64,000 bases of DNA, from NCBI RefSeq assembly GCF_001866135.1, contig NZ_MODW01000003.1, forward strand, positions 186,001 through 250,000, written 5' to 3'. Under the pieces are notes generated by a model. It worked only from the letters and a program-made list of their open reading frames with translations. It did no database searches and had not been told where the DNA came from. The position numbers and the translations under genes were made by a program. Shown piece by piece: positions 1-8,524 of this stretch (within the stretch, counting starts at the first letter, position 1; each line of letters begins with the position of its first letter). Source of the stretch: Microbacterium sp. LCT-H2 (GTDB lineage: Bacteria > Actinomycetota > Actinomycetes > Actinomycetales > Microbacteriaceae).

Positions 1-512
1 ATCTTGCGCGTGGCCATCGCGAACGGGAAGTTCCACGGCGTCACGAAGAACGACGGGCCGACGGGGCGCTGCGACACGATCATGTGACCGGTGCCCTCGG
101 GGTTGAGGCCGTAGCGGCCGCTGATGCGCACGGCCTCCTCGCTGAACCAGCGGAGGAACTCGCCGCCGTACGCGACCTCGCCGCGGGCCTCGGCGAGGGG
201 CTTGCCCATCTCGAGCGTCATCAGCAGCGCGAGGTCCTCCTTGCGCTCCTGCACGAGGTCGAACGCCCGGCGCAGGATCTCGCCGCGCACGCGCGGCGCC
301 GTCGCGGCCCACTCGTCCTGCGCGGCGACGGCCGCGTCGAGCGCCCGAATGCCGTCCGCGGGGGTGGCGTCGGCGATCGTGCGGATCACCTGGTTGGTCG
401 AGGGGTCCTTGACGTCGAAGGTCGCGCCGGTCTCCCCCTCGATCCACTCCCCGCCGATGAAGAGGCCGGTGGGGATGCTGTCGAGCAGCGCCTGCTCGTT
501 CTGAGTGCTCAT
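1..512 (-). CDS. gabD: NAD(P)-dependent succinate-semialdehyde dehydrogenase, 3' part beyond window edge
   Basis: The gene runs off the left edge; only the first 170 residues are visible. They match the N-terminal cofactor-binding part of aldehyde dehydrogenases: FIGGEW near residue 18, the TLEMGKPLAEA block near 98, and PVGPSFFVTPWNFPFAM at about 151-167. This EMGKP and TPWNFP pattern is typical of GabD, which oxidises succinate semialdehyde to succinate. The catalytic Cys and Glu lie outside the window. It is the last visible gene of a putrescine/GABA operon and starts 14 nt after the permease stop. Given its position it could also oxidise 4-aminobutanal, since no separate gene for that step is visible. 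Confidence 0.85.
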   Translation of the reverse strand, partial: MSTQNEQALLDSIPTGLFIGGEWIEGETGATFDVKDPSTNQVIRTIADATPADGIRALDAAVAAQDEWAATAPRVRGEILRRAFDLVQERKEDLALLMTLEMGKPLAEARGEVAYGGEFLRWFSEEAVRISGRYGLNPEGTGHMIVSQRPVGPSFFVTPWNFPFAMATRK

Positions 513-526
513 GGATTCTCTCTCTT

Positions 527-2083
527 TCAGACGGACGTGGGACGACGGCGGCGGCTGGGCGGAGCGTCCATACCCAGCGTCTCACCGCGGAAGAAGGCGG
601 GGCGGCGGATGGCGTTCCAGATCATCACGGCGATGCCGACGACGATGATGAGGATGCCGAGGATGAAGACGATCCCGATGCCGCCGATCTCCGACCCGGA
701 GCCGTAGGCCGGGTCCATGGAGTCGATCAGCGTGGTGAAGAACAGGATCGCCAGGATGATGCCGCCCACCAGCGGGAACAGGAAGGTGAAGAAGACGTTC
801 CGCGCCGAGTCGAACCACTGCTTGCGGAAGTACCAGACGCAGGCGAACGCGGTGATCCCGTAGTAGAAGCAGATCATCATGCCGAGCGTGAGGATCGTGT
901 CCCACAGCGTGTCCTCGCTGACCACGCGCATCACGGCGTAGAACGCGGAGGCCACGATGGCCGACACGATCGTGGCGTAGCCGGGGGTGAAGAACCGCGG
1001 GCTCACCTTCGCGAACGACTTCGGGAGCGCACCGTAGTGGCCCATCGCGAGCAGGGTACGGGCCGGACCGACGAACGTCGACTGCAGCGACGACGCCGAG
1101 CTCGTCAGCACCGCGAGCGACACGAGGAACGCGAGCGGACCGAGGATCGGTCCGGAGAGGTGGAAGAACACGTTCTCCTGGATGTCGCCGTTGCCGAGGC
1201 CGAGCTCCCCCGTGCCGACGCCCGCGAACATGATCATCGCGACGGCGAGGAGGAGGTACAGCGAGACGATCGTGAGCACGGTGACGGTGGCCGCGCGCCC
1301 CGGGGTCTTCTCCGGGTCCTTCGTCTCCTCGTTCATGGTGAGGGTGACGTCCCAGCCCCAGAAGATGAAGATCGACAGCGACAGACCGGCGGCGACGGCG
1401 CTGAACGACGAGATCGCGAACGGGTTGAACCAGTTGAGGTCGAACGGCTGGTAGTCGAAGCCGTTGCCGCCCACGGCCTGCACGATCGCGGCGACCGCGA
1501 AGAACACGAGCACGAGGATCTGGAATCCGACCAGCCAGTACTGCAGCTTCTGCGTGGTCTGCATGTCGCGGTACGACACCCACGTCGCGCCGAGCATGAA
1601 GAGCAGGCAGACGCCGATGTTGATCCAGGTCACGCCGGCGAGATCGGCGATCTCCGGATTGCCCGTGATCTGCGACAGCAGCAGGAACAGGAAGTCGACC
1701 GCGACGCCGGCCAGGTTGGAGAGCACGAGGATCGTGGCGACCACGAGGCCCCAGCCGGCCATCCAGCCCACCCACGGTCCGAACGCCCTGGCGGCCCAGG
1801 TGAAGGACGTACCGGAGTCGGGCATGCGGTTGTTGAGCTCGCGGTAGCCGAAGGCCACGAGGAGCATCGGGATGAAGCCGACGAGGATGATCGCCGGGAT
1901 CTGCGCGCCGACCTCGGACGCGGTGGGGCCGACGGCGGCCGTGAAGGTGTAGGCGGGGGCGATGCACGAGATGCCGATCACGACGGCGCCGATCAGACCG
2001 ACGGTGCCGGCGCTCAGGCCCTTCGTCGAGATTCCGGTCGTGACGCCGGATGCGGGCTCCGTCGCCCGGTTGGTGCTGCTCAT
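527..2083 (-). CDS. APC-superfamily amino acid/polyamine permease
   Basis: A 518-residue protein with about 12-14 hydrophobic segments. The first segment carries the APC-type motif GLIGAVVIGISCIAPAYTFTA (residues about 28-48), and an N-terminal polar tail precedes it. Length and layout fit APC secondary transporters. The start ATG follows AGGAGA and overlaps the upstream stop (TGATG), so translation is coupled to the universal stress protein gene. Placed between putrescine oxidase and gabD, it probably imports putrescine or GABA; the substrate is inferred from context only. Confidence 0.85.
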   Translation of the reverse strand: MSSTNRATEPASGVTTGISTKGLSAGTVGLIGAVVIGISCIAPAYTFTAAVGPTASEVGAQIPAIILVGFIPMLLVAFGYRELNNRMPDSGTSFTWAARAFGPWVGWMAGWGLVVATILVLSNLAGVAVDFLFLLLSQITGNPEIADLAGVTWINIGVCLLFMLGATWVSYRDMQTTQKLQYWLVGFQILVLVFFAVAAIVQAVGGNGFDYQPFDLNWFNPFAISSFSAVAAGLSLSIFIFWGWDVTLTMNEETKDPEKTPGRAATVTVLTIVSLYLLLAVAMIMFAGVGTGELGLGNGDIQENVFFHLSGPILGPLAFLVSLAVLTSSASSLQSTFVGPARTLLAMGHYGALPKSFAKVSPRFFTPGYATIVSAIVASAFYAVMRVVSEDTLWDTILTLGMMICFYYGITAFACVWYFRKQWFDSARNVFFTFLFPLVGGIILAILFFTTLIDSMDPAYGSGSEIGGIGIVFILGILIIVVGIAVMIWNAIRRPAFFRGETLGMDAPPSRRRRPTSV

Positions 2084-2967
2084 CAGCGGTCTCCTGCTTC
2101 ATCGCGGGTACGCGGGACGACGATCATGGGGACGGGCAGCTCGTGCAGCATCTTCGCCGCCGTGGAGCCCAGGAAGAGGCGGCGCGGCTGCGCCAGCCGG
2201 CTGGAGCCGACGAGCACGACCTCGCCGGGGAGCCAGGAGAGCCCGGCCACGGCGTCCTCCACCGTCTCGCCGGGGGCCTCCTCGACGACGGCGCCGAGAC
2301 CGTCCGGCAGCCGCTCGGCGGCCACGGCCAGCACCTTGTGCGCGTGCTCGCTGCCGGCGAGGCGGATGGCGCCGGTGTCGAGCCCCGGCGGCACGTCGAA
2401 CGGAACGAGGGACACCAGGCGCAGGCTCACCTCGGCGGCTCCGGCGAGGGCGACGGCCTGGTCGAGCACGCCCTCCGCGCCGGGACGGGTGCCGACGGCG
2501 ACGGTGACGCGCGGGAGCACGTGGTCGTCCTGCTGCGCGAGACCGGCCGGCGCGAGAGCCACCGGGATCGGCGAGGAGTGCAGCAGCTCCGAAGCGACAC
2601 TGCCCAGGCGGTGCCGTCCGAAGAGGCCCCCGCCGGCCGTGCCGATCACGATGACGCTGGCGTCGAACTCCTCACCGGCGGCGATGAGGCCCTCCGCGAA
2701 CGACTCCGAGAAGCGCACGTGGCCGCTGCGCACGAGCTCCTGCGGCAGACGCACGACCGCGTCCTGCAGCCAGCTCCGCGCCTGCTTCCGGATGACGTCC
2801 TCGTAGGCGCGCTCCGGCGGCACGGCGGCGCTCCGGGTGCCCTCGGTCGGCAGCACGATCACGAGGTGCAGGGTCGCGCCGATGCTGCGCGCCAGTCGCG
2901 CGCCCAGCGCCGCGGCGTCCGCCCCCGCATCCGTCGCCGTGTAGCCGACGACGACCGAGCCGGTCAT
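2083..2967 (-). CDS. Universal stress protein with two UspA domains
   Basis: 294 residues made of two tandem UspA domains. Domain 1 (about 3-140) ends in the ATP-binding pattern GTAGGGLFGRHRLGSVASELL, fitting G-x2-G-x9-G-S. Domain 2 (about 150-290) ends in GSSRLAQPRRLFLGSTAAKML. The ATG overlaps the putrescine oxidase stop (TGATG), and its own stop overlaps the permease start in the same way, so the three genes are translationally coupled. UspA proteins bind ATP or other nucleotides and modulate stress responses or partner proteins. A specific role in polyamine use is inferred only from the coupling. Confidence 0.9.
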   Translation of the reverse strand: MTGSVVVGYTATDAGADAAALGARLARSIGATLHLVIVLPTEGTRSAAVPPERAYEDVIRKQARSWLQDAVVRLPQELVRSGHVRFSESFAEGLIAAGEEFDASVIVIGTAGGGLFGRHRLGSVASELLHSSPIPVALAPAGLAQQDDHVLPRVTVAVGTRPGAEGVLDQAVALAGAAEVSLRLVSLVPFDVPPGLDTGAIRLAGSEHAHKVLAVAAERLPDGLGAVVEEAPGETVEDAVAGLSWLPGEVVLVGSSRLAQPRRLFLGSTAAKMLHELPVPMIVVPRTRDEAGDR

Positions 2968-4349
2968 CAGCCGATGCTCTCGGGAGCGCCGGTCTCGCGA
3001 CGGGCGTCGACGATGTTCGCGGCGACGAGGTGGCCCATGCGGATCGCCCCGTCGACGTGCTGGTACCCCGCTCCGGCCATGTCGCTGCAAGCGAAGTGGA
3101 TCGGGCCGACCGGCGTGCGCAGGTCGGCGCCGTAGCGGTGCAGGCCCCCGAGGTCGAAGCTCGCGGCGTACGCGCCGCGGGTCCACTCCTCGCTGCCCCA
3201 GTCGCTCTCGTAGTAGACGACCGGGTTCTTGGCCTCGGGACCGTAGTAGTGCGAGAGCGACTCGAGGATGCGCTCCTTGCGCTCCTCGGCCGACAGCTCG
3301 AACACGCCGTCGGCGTTCGCGTCGGACACGAAGCCGACCAGGGTGCCGCGCTCGTCGCCGTGGTTGGTGTTGTCGTACGCCTCGTGCGAGAGCTCGTACG
3401 GGCTGAACGCCGTGCCGCTCAGACCCTGCTCGCGCCAGAACGGGCGGTCGTAGACCGCGTGCACCTTGATGACGAAGCCCATCGACAGGTGCTGGTGCAG
3501 CTGGTGCTGACGACGCGGCAGCGGCGGGACGAACGAGATGCGGTTGTAGAGGATGGGGGCGTGCGCGAGGATCGCATACCGCGCCCGGACCGTGAGGTCG
3601 TCGGTGGTCGCCACGACCCCGTCATCCGACCACTCCAGGCTGCGGACGGGCTGGTTCAGCAGCACGTCGTCGCCCAGGCGCTCGGCGAGACGCAGCGGCA
3701 CCTGCTGCAGCCCGCCGACGACGCGCTTGTCGAGGATGAAGTCCGCGTCGACGAGGTTCGAGTACGAGCCGGCCGAGGCCGCCATGAGCAGCGACTGCAG
3801 CAGCGAGAACGCGTGGGTCGGCTTGGTCAGCATCGCCGAGCCGGTGGCGAAGGCGAGGTTGCGAACAGCCTCGTCGTCATCGGTCTGCGCGCGCAGCCAG
3901 GCGTCCCACGAGATCGAGTCCCACTCGGCCGCGTTCGGGTGCTCCCACGGGCGGTCCGGGTCGATCTCGGCGACGAGGGCGTCGAGGATGCCGGTGATGC
4001 GGGCGATCACGGCCTCGGTCTCCGCCGACACCGGGAACATCTCACCCGTGAAGCGGTGGGCCTGGCCATCCGGGCCGACGTAGACGCTGTCGCCCTCGCG
4101 GTACCGGCTGTAGGTCTCGAGGCCCAGCTCCTCGATCGTGTCCTTGAGCGCGTCCTGATCGGGCGAGACCCACTGGCCGCCGATCTCCAGCATCGCACCG
4201 TCGATCACGTCGGTCCACAGCCGGCCGCCCACGCGGTCGCGGGCCTCCAGCACGGCGACCGACAGTCCGGCCTTCCGCAGGTCGTTGGCCGCCGTGAGCC
4301 CTGCGGCTCCGGCGCCCACGATCAGCACGTCGCGCGTGATCTCAGCCAT
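2967..4349 (-). CDS. puo: Putrescine oxidase (FAD-dependent flavin monoamine oxidase)
   Basis: 460 residues. The N-terminus has an FAD Rossmann motif (VGAGAAGLTAANDLRKAG) followed by LEARDRVGGRLWTD and GGQWVSPDQ, all typical of flavin amine oxidases. The C-terminal block with YESDWGSEEWTRGAY and DMAGAGYQHVDGAIRMG closely resembles Rhodococcus/Kocuria putrescine oxidase as I recall it. The enzyme oxidises putrescine with O2 to 4-aminobutanal, NH3 and H2O2. The ATG six bases after AGGAG was chosen over a TTG two codons earlier that directly abuts the RBS. It is flanked by gabT, a permease and gabD, giving a putrescine to GABA to succinate route. Confidence 0.88.
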   Translation of the reverse strand: MAEITRDVLIVGAGAAGLTAANDLRKAGLSVAVLEARDRVGGRLWTDVIDGAMLEIGGQWVSPDQDALKDTIEELGLETYSRYREGDSVYVGPDGQAHRFTGEMFPVSAETEAVIARITGILDALVAEIDPDRPWEHPNAAEWDSISWDAWLRAQTDDDEAVRNLAFATGSAMLTKPTHAFSLLQSLLMAASAGSYSNLVDADFILDKRVVGGLQQVPLRLAERLGDDVLLNQPVRSLEWSDDGVVATTDDLTVRARYAILAHAPILYNRISFVPPLPRRQHQLHQHLSMGFVIKVHAVYDRPFWREQGLSGTAFSPYELSHEAYDNTNHGDERGTLVGFVSDANADGVFELSAEERKERILESLSHYYGPEAKNPVVYYESDWGSEEWTRGAYAASFDLGGLHRYGADLRTPVGPIHFACSDMAGAGYQHVDGAIRMGHLVAANIVDARRETGAPESIG

Positions 4350-4390
4350 CTGCAACTCCTTCGTCGTCGGGGGATGCGGGGGATGAAGTA

Positions 4391-4432
4391 CCGGTCGCGT
4401 CCCGAAATCCCCCGATCCGGGGACGCGACCGG
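4391..4432 (-). terminator. Hairpin between gabT and putrescine oxidase
   Basis: A perfect 13-bp inverted repeat (CCGGTCGCGTCCC at 4391-4403, complement at 4420-4432) lies eight bases past the gabT stop and 42 bases before the next start. It has no U-tract, so it may attenuate, protect or partially terminate the gabT message rather than end it fully. Confidence 0.5.
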
Positions 4433-4439
4433 ACAGATG

Positions 4440-5801
4440 TCAGGCGCCGGCGAGCGCCTCGGCCACGACGTCGAGGCCCTCGTTCAGCAGCTCGTCGCCG
4501 ATGGACAGCGGCGGGAGGAAGCGGATGACGTTGCCGTAGGTGCCGCAGGTGAGGACGATGACGCCCTGCGCGATGCACGCCTTGGCCACGGCGGCCGTGA
4601 GCGCGGCGTCCGGAGCCTTGGTCTCCGGGTCGACGAACTCGGCGGCGACCATCGCGCCGTGACCGCGGACGTCGCCGATGCGGGCGTCCTCGGCCTGGAG
4701 GGCGCTGAGCCGCCCGATGAGGATCTCGCCGATCTCGCGGGCCCGCTCGATGACGCCGTCGTTCTCGAACACGTCGATGGCCGCCAGCGCCGCGGCACAG
4801 GCGATCGGGTTGCCGCCGTAGGTGCCGCCGAGGCCGCCGGAGTGCGAGGCGTCCATGATCTCCGCGCGACCGGTCACGGCCGCGAGCGGCAGCCCGCCCG
4901 CGATGCCCTTGGCGGTGGTGATGAGGTCGGGCTCGATGCCGAAGATCTCGCTGGCGAACATGTGGCCGGTGCGGGCGAAGCCGGTCTGCACCTCGTCGGC
5001 GATGAAGACGACGCCGTTCGCGCGGCACCAGTCGACGATCGCGGGGAGGAAGCCGTCGGCGGGGACGATGAAGCCGCCCTCGCCCTGGATGGGCTCGATG
5101 ATGACGGCCGCGAGGTTGTCGGCGCCGATCTGCTTCTCGAGCTGGAGGATCACGCGGGCCGCGGCCTCGCCGCCCTCGAGTCCGTCGCGGAACGGGTAGG
5201 ACATCGGCGCGCGGTAGACCTCGGGGGCGAACGGGCCGAAGCCGCTCTTGTAGGGCATCGACTTCGCGGTCAGCGCCATGGTGAGGTTCGTACGGCCGTG
5301 GTAGCCGTGGTCGAACGCGACGACGGCCTGGCGTCCGGTGTGCTTGCGGGCGATCTTGATCGCGTTCTCGACGGCCTCGGCGCCGGAGTTGAACAGGGCG
5401 CTCTTCTTGGCGAAGTCGCCGGGGGTGACGCGGTTGAGCGCCTCGGCGACGCCGACGTACGACTCGTACGGCGAGATCATGAAGCAGGTGTGCGTGAACT
5501 GCGCGGCCTGCGCGGCGACGGCCGCGGCGACCTTCGGGTGCGCGTTGCCGACGGTGGTCACGGCGATGCCGGAGCCGAGATCGATGAGCGAGTTGCCGTC
5601 GGCGTCGACGACCACCCCTCCCCCGGCCGCGACGGCGGCGACGGGAACGGTGTGTCCGACACCGGCGGCGACCGCGTCCGCCTTGCGGGCGAGGACCTCG
5701 GCCGACCGCGGGCCGGGGAGTTCCGTGACGAGGCGACGCTCCTGCGGGAGGTCGGGGCCGCCGAGGGGGACTGCGGGTGCTGCGGTGTCGAGGAGAGCCA
5801 T
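4440..5801 (-). CDS. gabT: 4-aminobutyrate aminotransferase
   Basis: 453 residues, a class III PLP aminotransferase. The cofactor region has NSGAEAVENAIKIAR (138-152), EPIQGEGGF (236-244), ADEVQTGFARTG with Asp269, and the PLP lysine K298 in TTAKGIAGG. It transfers the amino group of GABA to 2-oxoglutarate, giving succinate semialdehyde, the substrate of GabD at the left edge. It is the first gene of the minus-strand operon and is divergent from the PucR-type regulator. No strong Shine-Dalgarno is visible before this ATG, but the protein start (MALLDTAAP) aligns with the family length. Confidence 0.92.
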   Translation of the reverse strand: MALLDTAAPAVPLGGPDLPQERRLVTELPGPRSAEVLARKADAVAAGVGHTVPVAAVAAGGGVVVDADGNSLIDLGSGIAVTTVGNAHPKVAAAVAAQAAQFTHTCFMISPYESYVGVAEALNRVTPGDFAKKSALFNSGAEAVENAIKIARKHTGRQAVVAFDHGYHGRTNLTMALTAKSMPYKSGFGPFAPEVYRAPMSYPFRDGLEGGEAAARVILQLEKQIGADNLAAVIIEPIQGEGGFIVPADGFLPAIVDWCRANGVVFIADEVQTGFARTGHMFASEIFGIEPDLITTAKGIAGGLPLAAVTGRAEIMDASHSGGLGGTYGGNPIACAAALAAIDVFENDGVIERAREIGEILIGRLSALQAEDARIGDVRGHGAMVAAEFVDPETKAPDAALTAAVAKACIAQGVIVLTCGTYGNVIRFLPPLSIGDELLNEGLDVVAEALAGA

Positions 5802-5846
5802 GTCGCGAGCGTACGGCGGCAGCGGAGACGCCCGCATTCGCCAGAA

Positions 5847-5890
5847 CGTACAATCGGAGAATTGATTTCGCCGTCTCGTACAATCGGAGA
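5847..5890. promoter_or_regulatory. 14-bp direct repeat in the gabT / PucR-regulator gap (candidate operator)
   Basis: CGTACAATCGGAGA occurs twice, at 5847-5860 and 5877-5890, exactly 30 bp apart (about three helical turns) in the 93-bp divergent gap. The second copy includes the GGAGA that serves as ribosome binding site for the regulator. Both contain TACAAT, a good -10 hexamer. Inference: binding site of the adjacent PucR-family regulator, controlling gabT and itself. Confidence 0.6.
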
Positions 5891-5894
5891 TCGC

Positions 5895-7403
5895 ATGGCC
5901 CCCACCGATCCGCCCACGCTGTCCGCCCTGCTGCGGCGTCGGGATCTGGACCTGCGCCTCGTCTCCGCCGCCGCCGACCTGCCGGACGGCGCCCTCGACC
6001 GTCCGCTGCGCTGGGTGCACAGCTCGGATCTCGCAGACCCGACCCCCTTCCTCGCGGAAGACCTGGTGCTCCTGACCACGGGTACCCAGTTCGACGACGC
6101 GGACGCCATCCCGCCCTACGTCGTGCGCCTCGCCGAGCGCGGGGTGCTGGGCCTCGGGTTCGGCACCGACGTGCATCGCTCGGGAACGCCGGAGGAGTTG
6201 ATCGCGGCGTGCGCCGACCAGGGCATTCCGCTGTTCGAGGTTCCGTACCGCACGCCGTTCATCGCCGTGGCCCGCGCGCACTCCGAGGCGATCGCGGCAC
6301 AGGCTTACGCCCGGCGCACCTGGGCGCTGGACACCCAGCGCGCCCTCGCCCTCGCCGCGCTCCGACCGCGCGGACTGGACGCCATCGTCATCGAGCTCGG
6401 CCGTCGTCTCGGAGCCTGGGCCGGCATGTTCGACGCGGCGGGCGACCTGCTCGTCGCCCATCCCCGCGATGCCTTCTCGACGACTGTCCGGGAAGAGCTC
6501 GGGACGCGGGTCCAGGAGATCCTCGACCGCGGACTCGAGGCGGGGCAGTCCCTCACCCTCGAGGCGCACACCTTCATGCTCTTCACGGTGGGGCGGGGCG
6601 GGCACCTGCGCGGCGTCCTCGCCGTGGAGGCCGACACCCTCGACCAGGAGGCCAGAGCCGTCGTCACGTCGGTCATCGCGATGGCCGGACTCGCGCGGGA
6701 GCAGAGCGAGCAGCTCGCCCGCGGCCGACGGCGGCTGCACACGCAGCTGCTGCGCTCGCTCCTGGGCGACGACCCCGGCCTCGCGCGCCGGGTGCTCGGC
6801 AGCCTCCCGCCCGCCCCCGTGGTGGTCGCCGTGACCGGAGAAGCCCCGGCGGAACCGCTGCTGGACTGGTGGGAGCGCCGACGCCTCGAGCACGGGACCC
6901 CGGCCTTCCTCGCGGACTCCGAGGACGGCGTGGTGATCTGCATCTCCGTGACCGACGAGCCGCTTCTCGACGATGTGGCCGCCCGCTTCACCGCCCGCAT
7001 CGGCGTCTCCGCTCCGGAGGGCTACGACGCCTTCTCCCGGGCGCACGCGCAGGCCCTCGTCGCCCTCCGTCAGCCCGGGACGAGCGGCGCCGTCCGGTAC
7101 GCCGACACGGTCGGGTCGAGCCTGCTCACCGCTCTGGCCACGGATGAGGCCCGGCTCGTCGCGGAGTCGCGGCTCGCCCCGCTGCGGGAACACGACGCCG
7201 CCCACGGCACCGCGCTCGAACACGCGCTGCGCACCTGGCTCGACCACGACGCGCGCGCCGAGCAGGCCGCAGCCGCCCTCGGCATCCATCGCCACACGCT
7301 CCGCTCCCGGGTCTCCCACGCCGGAGCCCTCCTCGGGGTCGACCTGACGACCTTCCCCGCCCGGGCCGAGGTGTGGGCCCTCCTGCAGACCGCCCGCGAC
7401 TGA
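5895..7403 (+). CDS. PucR/CdaR-family transcriptional regulator
   Basis: 502 residues. Residues about 1-130 resemble the PucR ligand-sensing domain (LRWVHSSDLADPTPFLAEDLVLLTTGTQ; GTPEELIAACADQGIPLFEVP). The middle is a GGDEF-like/CdaR segment, and the C-terminal 55 residues form a PucR-type helix-turn-helix (HDARAEQAAAALGIHRHTLRSRV). Such regulators often activate catabolic genes for purines, amino acids or GABA. Divergence from gabT suggests it controls the putrescine/GABA operon. The ATG sits five bases after GGAGA, itself part of the 14-bp repeat. Confidence 0.88.
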   Translation: MAPTDPPTLSALLRRRDLDLRLVSAAADLPDGALDRPLRWVHSSDLADPTPFLAEDLVLLTTGTQFDDADAIPPYVVRLAERGVLGLGFGTDVHRSGTPEELIAACADQGIPLFEVPYRTPFIAVARAHSEAIAAQAYARRTWALDTQRALALAALRPRGLDAIVIELGRRLGAWAGMFDAAGDLLVAHPRDAFSTTVREELGTRVQEILDRGLEAGQSLTLEAHTFMLFTVGRGGHLRGVLAVEADTLDQEARAVVTSVIAMAGLAREQSEQLARGRRRLHTQLLRSLLGDDPGLARRVLGSLPPAPVVVAVTGEAPAEPLLDWWERRRLEHGTPAFLADSEDGVVICISVTDEPLLDDVAARFTARIGVSAPEGYDAFSRAHAQALVALRQPGTSGAVRYADTVGSSLLTALATDEARLVAESRLAPLREHDAAHGTALEHALRTWLDHDARAEQAAAALGIHRHTLRSRVSHAGALLGVDLTTFPARAEVWALLQTARD

Positions 7404-7445
7404 CCCGGCCCCCTCCGTCCCCGCCACTCCCTCCTTCCTCCGCGA

Positions 7446-7528
7446 CGCCTGCACGACCGCGCGGCACCTGCGCGACGGATCGGGCCGATGGGTCGTGCAC
7501 CCGGACCGGGGCCGTGCAGGCGAAACTC
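7446..7528. repeat. Extragenic palindromic repeat, copy A (left flank of the rca island)
   Basis: It has the same layout as the element at 14372-14450: CTGCACGA at 7449, GGGTCGTGCAC at 7490 (offset 41) and CGTGCAGGCGA at 7513 (offset 64), offsets identical in both copies. The outer parts CGCCTGCACG (7446-7455) and CGTGCAGGCG (7513-7522) are perfect inverted complements. It lies between two convergent genes, so it may also act as a bidirectional terminator. Confidence 0.6.
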
Positions 7529-7561
7529 GGAACCCGAACCCCGGAACCGGAGCCGACGGGC

Positions 7562-7951
7562 TCAGCGGGCGAGCAGCCGCCGGGAGGCGGCGATATCGGC
7601 GGCGGTGCGAGCGACGAGCTCCTCGACCGCATCGAAGCGGAGCGTCGGCCGGAGCAGCGCCACGAGCTCGACCGACAGCCGCTGCCCGTAGAGGTCGCGG
7701 TCGACGTCGTGCAGGTGCACCTCGAGACGCCGCGCCCGGTCGCCGCAGAACGTGGGATTGACGCCGACGCTCGCCGTCGCCTCCCACCGCCGGTCGTCGC
7801 CGGGCAGCCGCGCCCAGGCCGCATAGATGCCGTCGTCGGGCAGCAGCCGCTCGGGCAGGGCGAGGTTCGCGGTCGGGAAGCCGAGCAGCCGGCCGCGACC
7901 GTCGCCGGATACGACCAGGCCGGAGAGCACCGGGAGTGCCGGTCCGGTCAC
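7562..7951 (-). CDS. rcaA: Stand-alone riboflavin kinase (RcaA)
   Basis: 129 residues corresponding to the C-terminal riboflavin kinase domain of RibF, without the FAD synthetase half. Diagnostic segments: G-R-G-x-LLGFPTANL near 19-29, the metal-binding PTAN, DGIYAAW at about 40, ASVGVNPTF, and LEVHLHDVDRDLYGQRLSVELV. It phosphorylates riboflavin to FMN. The GTG start overlaps the stop of the flavin reductase (GTGA). In the rca cluster of Microbacterium maritypicum, RcaA was characterised as riboflavin kinase; the neighbours here match that cluster, so FMN is probably made to fuel RcaB/RcaE. Confidence 0.87.
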   Translation of the reverse strand: MTGPALPVLSGLVVSGDGRGRLLGFPTANLALPERLLPDDGIYAAWARLPGDDRRWEATASVGVNPTFCGDRARRLEVHLHDVDRDLYGQRLSVELVALLRPTLRFDAVEELVARTAADIAASRRLLAR

Positions 7952-8457
7952 ACGTCTGCGACGGGCGAGATCGCGCGGTAGCGGCTCTGGTGGAACACGA
8001 GCGGCTCGACGTCGTCGAAGAGCGTCACGTCCTGGATCTCGTAGAGCGCGATCTCGTGGTCGCCACCGTCGAAGGTGCTGTGCAGGCGGCAGGTGAGCCA
8101 GAGCGCGGCGTCGTCGATCAACACGGCCCCGCCCTCCGAGCGATGCCAGGCATGGCCGCCGAACCGGTCCCCTTCGCGCGCGGACAGCGAGCGGCTGAGC
8201 GGCTCGTGGTGCGCGGCGAGGACGCTCATCCCCAGTTCCGGGACGGCGCGCAGCACGGGCCACGTCTTCGAGGTGCGGGCGGCGCTGACGGCGACGAGCG
8301 CGGGCTCCAGCGAGATCGAGGTGAAGGAGTTGACCGCCATGCCGACAGCGCGGTCCTCGACGTGGGCGGCCAGCGCGACCACACCGGTCGGGTAGACGGA
8401 GAAGGCGCGACGGAGAGCGCGGTCGCGCGGCAGGGCGTCGGTCACGGCAGTGGTCAT
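7948..8457 (-). CDS. rcaB: Flavin reductase (RcaB)
   Basis: 169 residues of the flavin reductase-like, FMN-binding split-barrel family: FSVYPTGVVALA, GMAVNSFTSISLEPALVAVS, and the C-terminal GDHEIALYEIQDV. It reduces flavin with NAD(P)H and should supply reduced FMN to the flavin-dependent hydrolase RcaE. The ATG following AAAGGA was chosen; a GTG one codon earlier is also possible. It is the first gene of a two-gene transcript with rcaA and is divergent from the PadR regulator. A promoter and palindrome lie just upstream. Confidence 0.88.
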   Translation of the reverse strand: MTTAVTDALPRDRALRRAFSVYPTGVVALAAHVEDRAVGMAVNSFTSISLEPALVAVSAARTSKTWPVLRAVPELGMSVLAAHHEPLSRSLSAREGDRFGGHAWHRSEGGAVLIDDAALWLTCRLHSTFDGGDHEIALYEIQDVTLFDDVEPLVFHQSRYRAISPVADV

Positions 8458-8473
8458 CACGAAGTCCTTTCGT

Positions 8474-8489
8474 TAGTCAACTTTGACTA
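8474..8489. promoter_or_regulatory. Palindromic operator 1, TAGTCAA-CT-TTGACTA
   Basis: A perfect 7-bp inverted repeat with a 2-bp spacer lies in the rcaB/rcaC divergent gap, at about +1 of the predicted rcaB promoter. The same arms with the same spacing occur at 14335-14350, before the ABC-transporter gene. Inference: binding site of the PadR-type regulator RcaC, blocking transcription when no inducer is present. Confidence 0.7.
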
Positions 8490-8495
8490 GTTTGA

Positions 8496-8524
8496 ATCAT
8501 ATGCATTTTTGACCATGCAAACAA
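8496..8524 (-). promoter_or_regulatory. Predicted rcaBA promoter
   Basis: Reading the minus strand: TTGTTT (-35, 8524-8519), a 17-bp spacer, then TATGAT (-10, 8501-8496). The predicted start falls at about 8489, directly on the TAGTCAA palindrome. The segment is markedly AT-rich for this genome. The arms TGCAT/ATGCA (8502-8506, 8515-8519) add a second partial dyad in the spacer. Confidence 0.6.

Noticed and set aside
3030..7403. Very long plus-strand open frame of more than 1,400 codons opposite puo and gabT
   Set aside because: It is the high-GC antisense shadow of real genes joined in frame to the PucR regulator; only the part from 5895 has protein-like composition and family motifs.
4440..7787. 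Minus-strand frame of more than 1,100 codons ending in GabT
   Set aside because: Only the last 453 residues are GabT; the upstream part is antisense to the PucR-type gene and has no family similarity.
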